Below are positions 12,901-23,900 of a DNA stretch of 64,000 nucleotides, in pieces. The stretch is taken from the NCBI GenBank assembly GCA_032622095.1, contig CP136063.1, positions 207,935,934-207,999,933 on the forward strand. The letters are read 5' to 3'. Source of the DNA: Siphonodentalium dalli (lineage: Eukaryota; Mollusca; Scaphopoda; Gadilida; Siphonodentaliidae). Under the pieces are notes generated by a model. That model did no database searches. It was not told the origin of the DNA and saw nothing but the letters and a program-made list of their open reading frames with translations. Each line of letters begins with the position of its first letter. Position 1 is the first letter of the stretch. Made by a program: the position numbers and the translations under genes.

Positions 12901-13582
12901 ACTATAATAGCGGCACTAGCCTCTCTCACGTTATCGACTCTAATAGCGTCACTAGCCTCTCTCACGTTATCTACTCTAATAGCGTCACTAGCCTCTCTCA
13001 CGTTATCTACTCTAATAGCATCACTAGCCTCTCTCACGTTATCGACTCTAATAGCATCACTAGCCTCTCTCACGTTATCGACTCTAATATCGGCACTAGC
13101 CTCTCTCACGTTATCGACTATAAGAGCGTCACTAGCCTCTCACGTTATCGACTCTAATAGCATTACTAGCCTCTCTCACGTTATCGACTCTAATATCGGC
13201 ACTAGCCTCTCTCACGTTATCGACTATAAGAGCGTCACTAGCCTCTCACGTTATCGACTCTACTAGCATTACTAGCCTCTCTCACGTTATCGACTATAAT
13301 AGCGTCACTAGTCTCTCTCACGTTATCGACTCTAATAGCATCACTAGCCTCTCTCACGTTATCTACTCTAATAGCGTCACTAGCCTCTCTCACGTTATCT
13401 ACTCTCATAGCGTCACTAGCCTCTCTCACGTTATCGACTCTAATAGCATCACTAGCCTCTCTCACGTTATCTACTCTAATAGCGTCACTAGCCTCTCTCA
13501 CGTTATCTACTCTAATAGCGTCACTAGCCTCTCTCACGTTATCGACTATAATAGCGTCACTAGCCTCTCTCACGTTATCGAC

Positions 13583-14874
13583 GCTGTCCAGATACCAGAA
13601 TTTACAATATTCTTGTAAATTGTAGAAAATACGTGTTCAATACTAATTTTGTCACGGACAACACAGACTGAACACATAATACCAGAATCGTGTTAAAACC
13701 GGTCCAAACATAATGGCCGGATTTGTCTTCTCCGGTTTAAACCTCCGAGTTTACGCCTGGTTTAAACCTACATTGGCGGTCCAACCAAACCGGGTATAAG
13801 TGGGCGTTTTGTCGTTCAGTTGTCAGCTAATTGACAACTCGGTTCTGTGATATGAACATGCAGTCACACTACACTCTTATCAATCGGACCAAAAGTCAGG
13901 CCGATATAATGGTTATTGACACGTCATAAATTATCGGGAACGCTTGCACGCTCAATGGATTTATTCATTAAGAAACATGGACCATTAATCCGATCTCATT
14001 CTGTGTTTAAATCAATCTGGCAAAGGGCATGTCCCTCAACACGAGTTTCACGCGCTGTTCATCACTTTGTTTGTGACAGCTTTTCTACAAGATGCTTTAC
14101 TCGCCAAGGCAAATTTTGGCGTATTTACATGTATATATTAAAGGGTATATGAGCTGTGTATCTGTATGTCCGTTTATCTGTTGGCAACACTTTTCCCATA
14201 CCCATGGATCGATTTCAACCAAATTTGGTGTGGTGACTCGGATGTCATAACTGCGTTAGGTTTTAAAAATTTTGATTTAAAATTAAGAAAAAATTAATTT
14301 AAAACAATTGGAAAAATTGTGTTGTTAAAGTGAGAAAGGAGTTGAACCTAACAAGAAACAACGTTTAAAATTAAAACAAATAGTTGTTTGTTTTTAATTT
14401 AATTAAACTTAAAAAAAAAAAAAAATGTTCAAATATTCAAAATATTCTCAAATATTTCGCAGGCCCCTATCGCAGAAAGGGGCCGCAAGTCCCTCTAACG
14501 CTGAATAAAGGGTCCATAATCGAGCCAATCCTGGACCAAGATGTCAGCCAAGTAAAGGCAATTTGCTAATGATTGCACACCAGAAGCGGCATCTGAACTG
14601 TTGGAAGTGGGCAGCCATGAAAAGGGACAGCTTTTAATAAAGAAATATATCACATTCGTTGCTTTTTTCAATGTCATAAATTTTCAGTCATGCAGAAAAT
14701 CAACAAGTTCCCAGGTTTTGAACTGTGGAATATTATAGGAATTTATTGGCGTAGCCAGAGTAGAGCTTTGTGGCATGATCTACATCGAAATAAGTTATAA
14801 AACTTGACTGATATAGCAATACAAGTTTAGGATTGCAAATTATGTGTATTACTGTGGTCGTGGGAGAGTTGAAC
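13583..14874. other. Non-coding flank of the minisatellite
   Basis: No gene recognised. 13715-13800 carries several CCGGTTTAAACC-like motifs in both orientations. A small inverted repeat AGTTGTCAGCTAATTGACAA lies near 13818. From about 14240 to 14430 the sequence is extremely A/T-rich, with an A run at 14411-14425. Confidence 0.5.
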
Positions 14875-15200
14875 CCGGAAGAAATTGGATACGCGGAAAA
14901 ACACCAGGAACAACATATCCAATATCCGCAAAAATCCGCTCATGGGAAAATTCAGGATCCATGATGGCGTCCAATTTGGCCGACACAATACGTAAATTTC
15001 CCATCGGTGCCTAATAACATACGAAACCACGGTAAATATGGAACAGCTTGCACCAAAACATATTCCACATTGAAAATAACATATGAATGTTAGAACATAT
15101 ATAGTGATAAACTCGTTGTCTCTGGGAGAAGATGGCTATCACTATGGCCGCCGAATTCGGGGAAATTATATTTTTAAAGTATATATAAATATATTTCTAA
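14875..15200 (+). repeat. Left outer arm of the 14.9-19.5 kb element
   Basis: Inverted relative to 19130-19467; alignment by eye is continuous over about 330 bp with scattered mismatches and small gaps. Confidence 0.75.
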
Positions 15201-15639
15201 TACAAATGTATATTATATTGATATCTCCTATTTCAGTACAAGTAGTTTTCGTATTATTTGACGCATAAAGGAACCAAGACCAACATATATAAAATTCACA
15301 AAAAATAGCATAAGCAGTCAGGATACAAGATGGCGGCCAAAATGGTGATATTTCGAGTCAGTGCCCATTAGCACGCGAACTCCGGGTTATATACAAAATA
15401 TCCAACCAAAACGGAAGCTACATTGACTGAAACACGGGACAGACGACACATAAATATAATATGCTTACGAAAGGTGAGCGTGGATGACAATATGGCAGCC
15501 AAATTTCGGAAATTTGAAAACTTCAAGCTTACGTCGTTCTTAGACAATATTCTCCAATGAATATGTCCAATAGCCATACTTAGTATGTGCCAAACAACTT
15601 AAACAACATACAAGAAGCCGTCTGGTACTCAATTATCAT

Positions 15640-17885
15640 CTTCAGAAATATCAAGTCTAATTTCCTTCTGAAAGGAAGTACACATCTGCCATACCTGATG
15701 TCCAATGATACATCAATAGAACCAGTATATCCGTGGCATCTGTCACACTCACTCGTTTGGGATGTGATGCGTATTCAAGGACAGGGGCAACTAGCAATGT
15801 GTCCGCGTCTACTTTACTATTGTATACTGTGTGACTATCTGCGTTGAGCAGATGACTCAACAAATCAATAAACAGTGACTCTTATTGTTCTCGTTTGAGA
15901 GAAACATATATTGATTCACGGGAGCATCCATGTGGTCTTTGGGTTGAACATCTGCACATGTTTTCCACACTTCGCCGTCGGTGTTCGTGGTCTTTGGTCG
16001 TGGAACTTATCCATAACCATCGAACATGATACACCCAACTCTATGTTTCGTTGGTTAGCTACTTCTCGCTATGTGCATTTTTTGCCCACTTAACTGTGTG
16101 GAGAAGAGCCACACCAACGATAACAGCGATGGCTTGCTCCGGCAGACCACAAACCTGGACAGATTCAGTCAACGCTTTAGCTAGTTGGACTTTTGCGAGT
16201 TTCCCCATTACATGATCCTTGAATAGTGATGTTGGTATTGTTGTCAGTTCTTTAACCATGCCCCCCCTCGTGTTGTGTAATTGTTATCAATCGTGAGAAT
16301 AGCACAGTTGGTTTCTCGAAGGGGAAGGAGGCATGTCGCCAAATATGAGAAGACTTCATCTAGGCCCTTGGGCTTGTTGTCTGATCCTCGTTTCCATACA
16401 TTGACTTTTCTATTTTGTTTATATGTGTCATCTAGATATTATGTTATTTTTTGGATTTGGAAATAAAAATATGTTTACATTAATCGTGAGAATAGCATAG
16501 TTGGATTCTCGACTCTGATCCCAGGATATAAATGGTCAAGAGATTTTATTTGATCCTTCCTTTTGATATGCATCTGTAATACTCCTGTTGTTGAGCTTTT
16601 TGGGGATCTCGAAACCGACACGTTCGAATCAATACAGTTAACACCGTCCCCATCACTAGATGTTAACTCAGACGACAGGGAGCGTAGTTTACCTTCACTC
16701 AAATAAAAAGGCTCATGTTCGTCAACCAACGTTGTATGCTTATCAAATCATCAGAGTCACATTTGCTGCTTCTTGCCCTAACTCCTCGTGCTGTTCACTG
16801 GTGGTGTGTCTAAGTTTGGTTAATTCTGCCATGGCATCATGAATCTCAGCACACCTATTCATGCTTTATATCCACTGCATTCGGACAGATTCGGTCATTC
16901 CCGTACCAATGGTAAGCCCTCCTATGTTTTTGATAGAACGCATAAGGACTTGTTCTATTATGAGATATGTTGACAATCCTGCCCATAATCTATTGCTCCT
17001 ACGTACAACATGAAATCCATTTCCGATTTTGCGTGACCGTTTGCGGCAAATAGATTGAGCATTTGTCCCACAGTAGCGAGATGTAGACTCCAATTTCCTG
17101 TCCTCTCTGTTCTGGTGAAATTCTTCAACGTTTGCACATATTCCATATACTGAACCCACAACTTTGTTGTCGGAGATTTCTCAATAAGCAACGATTTATA
17201 TTTCCTCGAACATTTCTCTAGTTTCAGACCCAGACACAGCAGTTGTAGGAATTACTCTACTTTCAATGGCTTTGTATAAATCACTTATTGCGTTCATCTC
17301 AACCTTCTCGATTCTAGGAATTGTGTTTTCGTCAGACGTATTTATAGCTTCTGTGGCATCTGGCGAAGCATCGAGCACGTTCACTTTCTGCACTGTTCGG
17401 AATGTTTGGAATCAGCTTATTTGTAAGAGCATCAGTTAAGAAATGTCCACATATTGCCCTTGATATTGCCTTCCCAATATTATATGTGTAACTGTGTTGG
17501 GGCCATACACAATCCCGCACCGGAAGGGTTGTTACTTCCATCACCCCTGATTTGTCTGGATGTCAAGGATCTATAGTGGCAGGCGTACCACAGAAAATAC
17601 AGTCTGTCTTGAAATCAAATGGCAACACACCATATCTAAGTTGTTTATTGGGAGTTATTTCGACCAAACGGTTGTTGCCTGTTTGGGTCTCTGAAATCTC
17701 TACGGCAATCCGAATGGACAAGAACGTTACCGAATGGTGTCATCTGATAGCGCTCATTCAAATAATATTTCAGGTCGTGCCGCCCAGGTTTATTACATAA
17801 ATTGATCAATGTCACAATGCCTTTCTTAGACACGATGACGGGATGTTTGTCATAAAAACCGGGTGGGTATACAACACTCATGTCA
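15640..17885 (-). pseudogene. Degenerate, internally deleted copy of a large invertebrate protein family with XPG/FEN-like C-terminal motifs
   Basis: Fragments in several minus frames lie in the order expected for one protein. N-terminus (about 17881-17555): NLCNKPGRHDLKYY, PFGNVLVHSDCRRDF and a zinc-finger-like FDFKTDCIFCG. Next (17544-17332): YNIGKAISRAICGHFL. Then (17191-16866): LWVQYMEYVQTLKNF, RTERTGNWSLHL, WAGLSTYLIIEQVLMRSIK and GGLTIGTGMTE. Then DAMAELTKLRHTTSEQHEEL (about 16840), HIKRKDQIKSL (about 16570), SLLHTVKW-type text (about 16100), FDGY followed by TKDHEHRRR (about 16030-15970), and DADTLLV with TDILVLLMYHW (about 15800-15690). I associate this motif order with large, mostly unnamed proteins in molluscs and cnidarians. 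At least three frameshifts, one in-frame stop, and an abrupt join from the zinc finger to the IGKAISRA block show that it is dead and that a large middle part is missing. FDG...RR and DADT...TDILVL resemble the acidic metal-binding motifs of XPG/FEN nucleases; that link is my inference. Confidence 0.7.
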
Positions 17886-18407
17886 TCCCGAAATTACGTA
17901 ACTTCTTGCGGCTCGCAAATACTGCCATGACTCTGTATTCAATACAATACCAACTGATATATGGATTCTCAATACATTGAATACATAGACATATAGAACA
18001 TGTATAGTAACAGGTCCCCAGCGTACGTTAGCACCGTTATGTTTCAACAGGAGAAAAGTTATAAGCCTTCAATCCAGTACTGTTGCAAATCAAAGTATGA
18101 CTATAGTAACGGTCACTACTTGGACATACACAACCCGAATTGAAACAATACAAGCACCGAAATGAGACAATACAAGCGTTGGAACTATCTGCGAAAAAGC
18201 AGCCGATAGGCGAGACATAAAATACGCATCTGTGAGAACAAGCATTTATCACGTGCTCGGTAGCAAACGCTCTTTATTGTACTACAGAGCGACATTGCCT
18301 GGAAGCTTATAACATGTGTTCTGTAGCAAACGCTCTTTATTGTAAATATTGCCAACCAGCTTATATACCTTACTCGTATTTAAATTCGCGCAGTACTATA
18401 TTTCGCT

Positions 18408-18465
18408 CAGTTTTGAATTCGCGCACTTTAAATTCGCGCATCTAGCTGCGCGAATTCAAAACTGA
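18408..18465. repeat. Hairpin with 19-bp arms
   Basis: CAGTTTTGAATTCGCGCA is followed 21 bp later by its reverse complement TGCGCGAATTCAAAACTG. Related AAATTCGCGCA motifs lie at 18380 and 18430, and a diverged copy CAGTTTTAAATTCGCACAC lies near 18817. Perhaps a small palindromic element; function unknown. Confidence 0.7.
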
Positions 18466-19129
18466 CAAAACTATTTTCGCAATATGTCCGTGATATTTTC
18501 GTATATCTTGAAGCTGATGAAAGTTTCGGTCATTGTTGGAGATAATATGTGTATACACAATCGTTTTGACAACAAACTAGTAACTACATACATCATAATT
18601 TTGTGGCCACCTGTAATATTAGTATTTCTAATACAACCATTTCAACATTGTCTATGTTACCATGATTTATCTGTCGCTTGGCATTGTGGGCAATGGTCTT
18701 GATGGCGGTTGGTCGAATGTAAATATATACATACATGTATAGGCGTAATTGTCTTTTCAACCGTTCAGCGACATAGCCTGTGGTTTAGATTAGACTTGGG
18801 GGTCGAACTATTTTTCGCTCAGTTTTAAATTCGCACACTTGGTTATCGTATTGTTCGCTATTATGTACTTACAAATCGCAGTTCTAGTAGATTATATAGG
18901 CAAATCAAGCGCATAAATTCATTCATGTTCATAACCGGTTACATAAATTGATGAAAACGGACTTTGAGAGTCAAACAAGTGTTGTAATTCTAAGTGCTCT
19001 GAAATGTTTGTCCATGTGCGGATTTCGGCGAATTTTGGATATATTGTTCCTTGGGGCTTTACCGGTTCGAATGATTAAAAATGAGCATGTATCCCAGACA
19101 AATATGATTTGCCAATATAAATGACTGTT

Positions 19130-19467
19130 GTCTTAGAAAAATATATACTTGAAAATTATAATTTTCTCGAATTCGGCGGTTATATTGACAGAAGTCTGTC
19201 ACAATTGACAATCAAATTATTTCTATATATGTTCTTACATATGTTACTATCAATGTGGAATCCGTTTTGGTGAGATTTTTCCATATTCACTGATGGTTTT
19301 GCATGTCAGTGGGATTTGACTGAAAAACTATTCATTTGGCGGCCATCTTTGACGCCATCTTGGATCCTGAATTTTCCCATAAGCGGATTTTGGATATGTT
19401 GTTCCTTAAGCTTTTCCGCGTCGAATGACAGCAAAATCAGCTTGTATCCAATTTCTTCCGGGTTGAT
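19130..19467 (-). repeat. Right outer arm of the 14.9-19.5 kb element
   Basis: Reverse complement of the arm at 14875-15200. It ends CCAATTTCTTCCGGGTTGATC directly against the target-site duplication of the next element. Confidence 0.75.
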
Positions 19468-19468
19468 C

Positions 19469-20526
19469 AGGGGGGAGTCTGCAAAAAAAATCCGTATATA
19501 GGGCCGGGTGGGTGGGTGGTCCAGAGGCCGAAAAAATTGTGCTTGTAAATTTTTCCATAAATGTTTTTTTTCCAAACACTTTACAAGTACTGACCATGTA
19601 ATGTTGTTTGTAAGCATGTTAGTACCATGCTTGTTGGTATAGGGCTATATAGGCATATATAGTGACGCTTTAGCCTCAGATTTAGCAACATTCTGGATTT
19701 CACAGGATCTCGGCCCACTTCACAGTGGACGACCGTAATAGCGTTCAGGAAACTTATGATCAACGGAAGAAATATTTAGTAACAAAATTTATATATTACC
19801 TGAATAAAAGTAACACAACAAAAAAACTTTATCACAAATTGGATACTACATGGTGAATACTCAACGATGACTAGATATCATTAACCTGATTGTTGCATAA
19901 CATGAAATTGAAAAGGGTATCTCATAAATTTCTAATATCGGGGGGTATAATAACCATATATATATGTGTATACCTAACCAAAAATAATTCCCCTCCCCCA
20001 CCCCACCCCGGTGGATAAGACTAAAGAGTTCCTTGGCCATGCACAAATAATTGTGGAACCCCTGACCTGTTTACCACTATTTACACTGGCCAGTGTTCTC
20101 TGTCAGACACAACACACTCGATATATTAAGGCTATAATGGGGTCTAGGGCGATTTGTGACATATAGTGTACCTACACAATGCTTTGTTGTTAGATACTGA
20201 AAACACCAGGAAATACAGTTTATTTTTTATTTTTTCTGATCTGTGTTTACCAATTAAGCATGTTATTGCTTGAGTCTTAATGGTACACAGCAAGAGTTTG
20301 CACCAAAAATGATAGTGGAATGGGATTGAAAGGCAGTTAACAAAGTTATTGAAGAACGGCTAAATAAAAACTCTGAAATTTTGATAAAAACATGAGAAGG
20401 GGGGGGTGGGTCCCCACAATTTTGGAGGAAAAAAATCTTTTTTTGCACAAATGGGGTGGTGGGTCCCTCGGGGTCGGAAAAAAACTTTTTGGGCCCTATA
20501 TGTGCAATTTTTTTCAGACTCCCCCT
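19469..20526. mobile_element. 1058-bp TIR element with a perfect 9-bp target-site duplication
   Basis: Flanked by GGGTTGATC at 19460-19468 and again at 20527-20535. Termini are AGGGGGGAGTCTG on the left and CAGACTCCCCCT on the right. The similarity continues inward through an A-rich tract to TATAGGGCC on the left and GGGCCCTATA on the right, then GGGTGG-rich and CCGAAAAA segments. No transposase ORF is present. A 9-bp duplication suits Mutator-like elements, but the superfamily is inferred from TSD length alone. The element sits exactly at the right end of the neighbouring 4.6-kb element. Confidence 0.85.
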
Positions 20527-20535
20527 GGGTTGATC

Positions 20536-20910
20536 CCCAAATTCAACTTCAACGACCATACTATATAGCATATCTGGTCATGCAGTGCATCGTTTTGGTG
20601 TCAAAATTAAAACGTTGAACCCTTCAAATGAATTCGTAGAAAACACCTGTATTTGTGATTGCCACAAGCCAAAACAAAAACAAAATAACCGCAAGTTATG
20701 TAAAAATCATATTGAAGGAACATGTCCATATCTTATAAAACCAGTCGGCAGTTGCCTCTTAGACACGCGGACGAATCCGGCAATTTAATTAGTTTCCCAA
20801 CTAATTGTCAGATTTGAGTAGGACTATTTTGTCCACTTATATACCGTCGTTTTATATCTCCTATTTAGAGGAGCGACCAAATCCAAAACAAGGCCTTAGT
20901 TTTCGAGATT
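20536..20910. other. Short non-coding spacer between two elements
   Basis: Nothing recognised; AT-rich, short frames only. Confidence 0.5.
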
Positions 20911-23900
20911 TACCCTCGTTAGAACAAGTTGAAACCAACTTTTTCTGGAAGGTAAATCTATATTGTTTACGAAAATGATTCTTGGCCTTGTCGGAACTGG
21001 TGGCAGCTATGTATGGTAAGACTATTTGTGAAGGTACGCTACCGAAAGATTAGCATATTTGCAGCGGTTGACCAGCAACAGACAATTGGTTAAAAGGCAA
21101 TCAAATCACAATAAATAGACGGATATATTTCCTGTTATGTGGCACATGGTGATACTAGATCGGAAAGTTTTATTTTGTTCTGGTTTTGTTTGAGATTTCG
21201 CGACGTCATTGTAGAAAATGTAACGTTCTGCGTCAAAAAATCATGACGATTCAAAGAAACTGTCGGCCGCCAATTCTATACAAAACTAACACGCTGGACC
21301 TAGCCCGTCTTGTCATATATATTTGAGTGGAGTATTTGCTACCCGGAGGTATGAACATTATTGTCATGACCCTACATATTATGAAATAATATGCAAAAAC
21401 TTAACCCTCCCCCAATATTATAAAATTCGAAATATAGCCATCGCCGGGGATTGGATCCCAGAATGATAGAATAATGCCTAGTATTTGCCTTCATTTAATG
21501 TAGAACACACATTACAAGTGTAAAATGCGAACTTTCCATCCATATTCACTATTAGAAAAGCATAAAAATCCATGATGGCGTCCAAGATGGCTTTCAGTTT
21601 TAATATAAGACTAAGTGAAGCGACATACGAACAATCCATAAAAGGAACGTCCACAGTGGTAAAATGTAAATTATTGTAATGACCATATACAATAATATTT
21701 CATATCAAACATTAGTCTCAACATTAATACATCTTATCAATTGGTAAAATAATAGGCAAAAATTTATTCCGCCGTTCAATGTCATAAAATTCGAGCTAAA
21801 GTTGTCGCCTGTGATTGGAACCACGAATGGTCGCATAATACGCGGTATTTTTTTTTATTGAATGTAGAATACACATACGAATTGAATTAGAAGAGCATCA
21901 TAATCCAAGATGACGTTCAATGTGGCGGACAATTTTAATTTTTAAAACTTAGCGAAGGGTCATACGACTAATACAGAAAAGAAACGTCCCAGTGGTATAT
22001 TATATATCATTGTACTGAATAGTTCATATTAAACATTAGATTCACCATTAATCCATATTATCAACTGATGAAATGATATACAAAAAACTTAACCACCTCT
22101 ACAGTCACAAACTTCCACACAAATGCGCAACTGAGGATTATAGTACATGACAAAAGGAATTGAGCATACATTTTGGATTCATTTATGCTGAATACGATAA
22201 AGAAACAAAAAAGTTTGAAATCACATCCACTATGATGCCATAATGGCGGCCAACCAAAATGACAGTTAAGTTTAATGTCAACACTTTGTGAACAACTAAT
22301 TCGGTATGCGGGCAAAGAACATCCCATATGCAATATGACTTATAGCGATGTATTAGCTAGAGTGTGTTTTTCCATTATTAAATGGCAATGTATTGTTTCC
22401 GTGATGACGGAGACCAAAAAACATTGTTGGATGTAAGTATATAACCAAAAAATCAGACGAGCTTTGTCATGTCTCAAAATTTATAACACTTCGTGAAAAC
22501 AAATACGGTAAAAAACAGGACAAATCAGGACAAATGACGTCTCGAGTGGCATATATATTACGGCGATTCATTACATTCATTTCATTACATTAGTAATAGT
22601 AGTTATGTCATTAATATATCTTTTAATTTGCGAAATAATAAACACAAAACTCAACATTCCTCATATCTAAGTTATAACATTGCGCACCTCTGAGAATCGT
22701 AACCAAGAATAAAACAACAAATGCACAGTTATATATGTCAATTTGAGCGACATAATTATGTGACAACCACACTCGCTATCAGAGGGATATTAAAATACAA
22801 GATGACATCCCATAATATGGATGTCACTTCACTTTTACGAAGTACAACAGTCAGGGAAGAGACATCCTTTTGTGATGCTTTGCGCTGGATTTGTTGTTGA
22901 AGTGCCGGAAGTCTTCAACAACGGTTCAAATGGTTTGTTTGTTCGCTCTAGTGCCGGTAGTTAATTGTAGATATCACGCGATAAGTTAACTTTTCAATAA
23001 TATTTTGGAATGGAGTAACATCGACATATAATTATCTACATATAGATGAGCAACATTTTCTTTTCTCAGTCATTAGTACTACATGGCTCTGATGGCCAAC
23101 CATTCAATTAGCGTTCAGTGACTAAGGGGCAAACATAACTCCAGCGGCGACATGTTTATAGAGACATAGAGACAGAGGGATCTGAGAATACATGTCTAAT
23201 TCCCACATGTTCAATGAATATGAGTCATACAATGTGAATCACTCCATTTACAGCAATGGGCACTTGAGCATGGCACTTCCGGATTTCTGGAGAAACGCAA
23301 AGGACTCTACTGCATAAACAAGAACACATCACTATATGCCATTCAGTGATTTTGAGTTGGTCACATCACTCTGACTTGTATCCCCCTAAACACTACATCA
23401 ATGACGAAGATGTTATGAATCCCGATCAGCAACACTGATACGAGGTCCATGTTAAGTGAAAATAACTTTCGAATATCTGTGCAAGTTTGGGGTAGGTGGT
23501 TTATGTGTGCACTGAGTATATTGATTCCGCGGTAAGATTTTCGCTGTCTTCCCGCCACCCATAAGCATACAATGTCATGATATGGCCTAGGCACCATAGA
23601 CCAAACCATACACACAATTTCAATATCTATATATCAAGACTAATGACTAGTGTTTATTGTGAATTGCCTTATGCCTGTCGCCATTTGAATTGTTTATATT
23701 TGAACAAGCCTAAAGTTTTCCATTACTTACCATTTTATCCAATTCAAATGCCATCTGACTCAATAGAATCGTGGACAAAACATCTTAATTCAGTGACATT
23801 CTGATTATCTGGTGAGTTGTCGTGCTTATGGATATAATGTAACGGCAATCATAAATGGAGTACCATTGTGCATGTTCAGTGGAGATTATCGCACTGTCAC

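Larger units (their letters stand above)
3664..13582. repeat. Giant 36-bp minisatellite array, about 275 monomers
   Basis: Head-to-tail repeats of a 36-bp monomer; read on the plus strand they contain CTCTCTCACGTTATCGACTC followed by TAATAGCGTCACTAGC. Because 36 is a multiple of 3, a frame that lacks stops stays open: the minus strand reads a 12-residue unit REASDAIRVDNV without interruption for 2307 codons (4608-11531). Two plus-strand frames are also open over long spans. Variation falls at a few fixed sites: TCT/TAT after GAC; GTC, ATC or ATT before ACTAGC; CACG, CGTG or GACG. Several monomers are 34 bp (near 3716, 4402, 4581, 4612, 11560, 11666, 11848, 13137 and 13244). These 2-bp losses terminate the long frames. 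I take the array to be non-coding satellite-like DNA. Confidence 0.97.
14875..19467. mobile_element. 4.6-kb long-inverted-repeat element carrying a degenerate gene
   Basis: The left end (AACCCGGAAGAAATTGGATA at about 14875) and the right end (its complement at about 19443-19462) start arms of more than 300 bp that align over their length. Shared landmarks in order are GGAACAACATATCCAA, ATCCGC-CATGGGAAAATTCAGGATCC, GATGGCGTC, ATTCCACATTGA, AGAACATATATAG and CCGCCGAATTCG. A second, more diverged unit follows inside each arm: ACAAGATGGCGGCCAAAATG near 15322 on the left, and GGATTTCGGCGAATTTTGGA near 19020, inverted, on the right. The arms are therefore tandem arrays of ~350-bp units. Between them lies the pseudogene at 15640-17885. 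I could not define a target-site duplication, partly because another element is inserted at the right end (19469). Superfamily is not assigned. Confidence 0.65.

Noticed and set aside
3664-13582. CRISPR-like array
   Set aside because: There are no unique spacers; repeats are contiguous monomers in a eukaryotic context.
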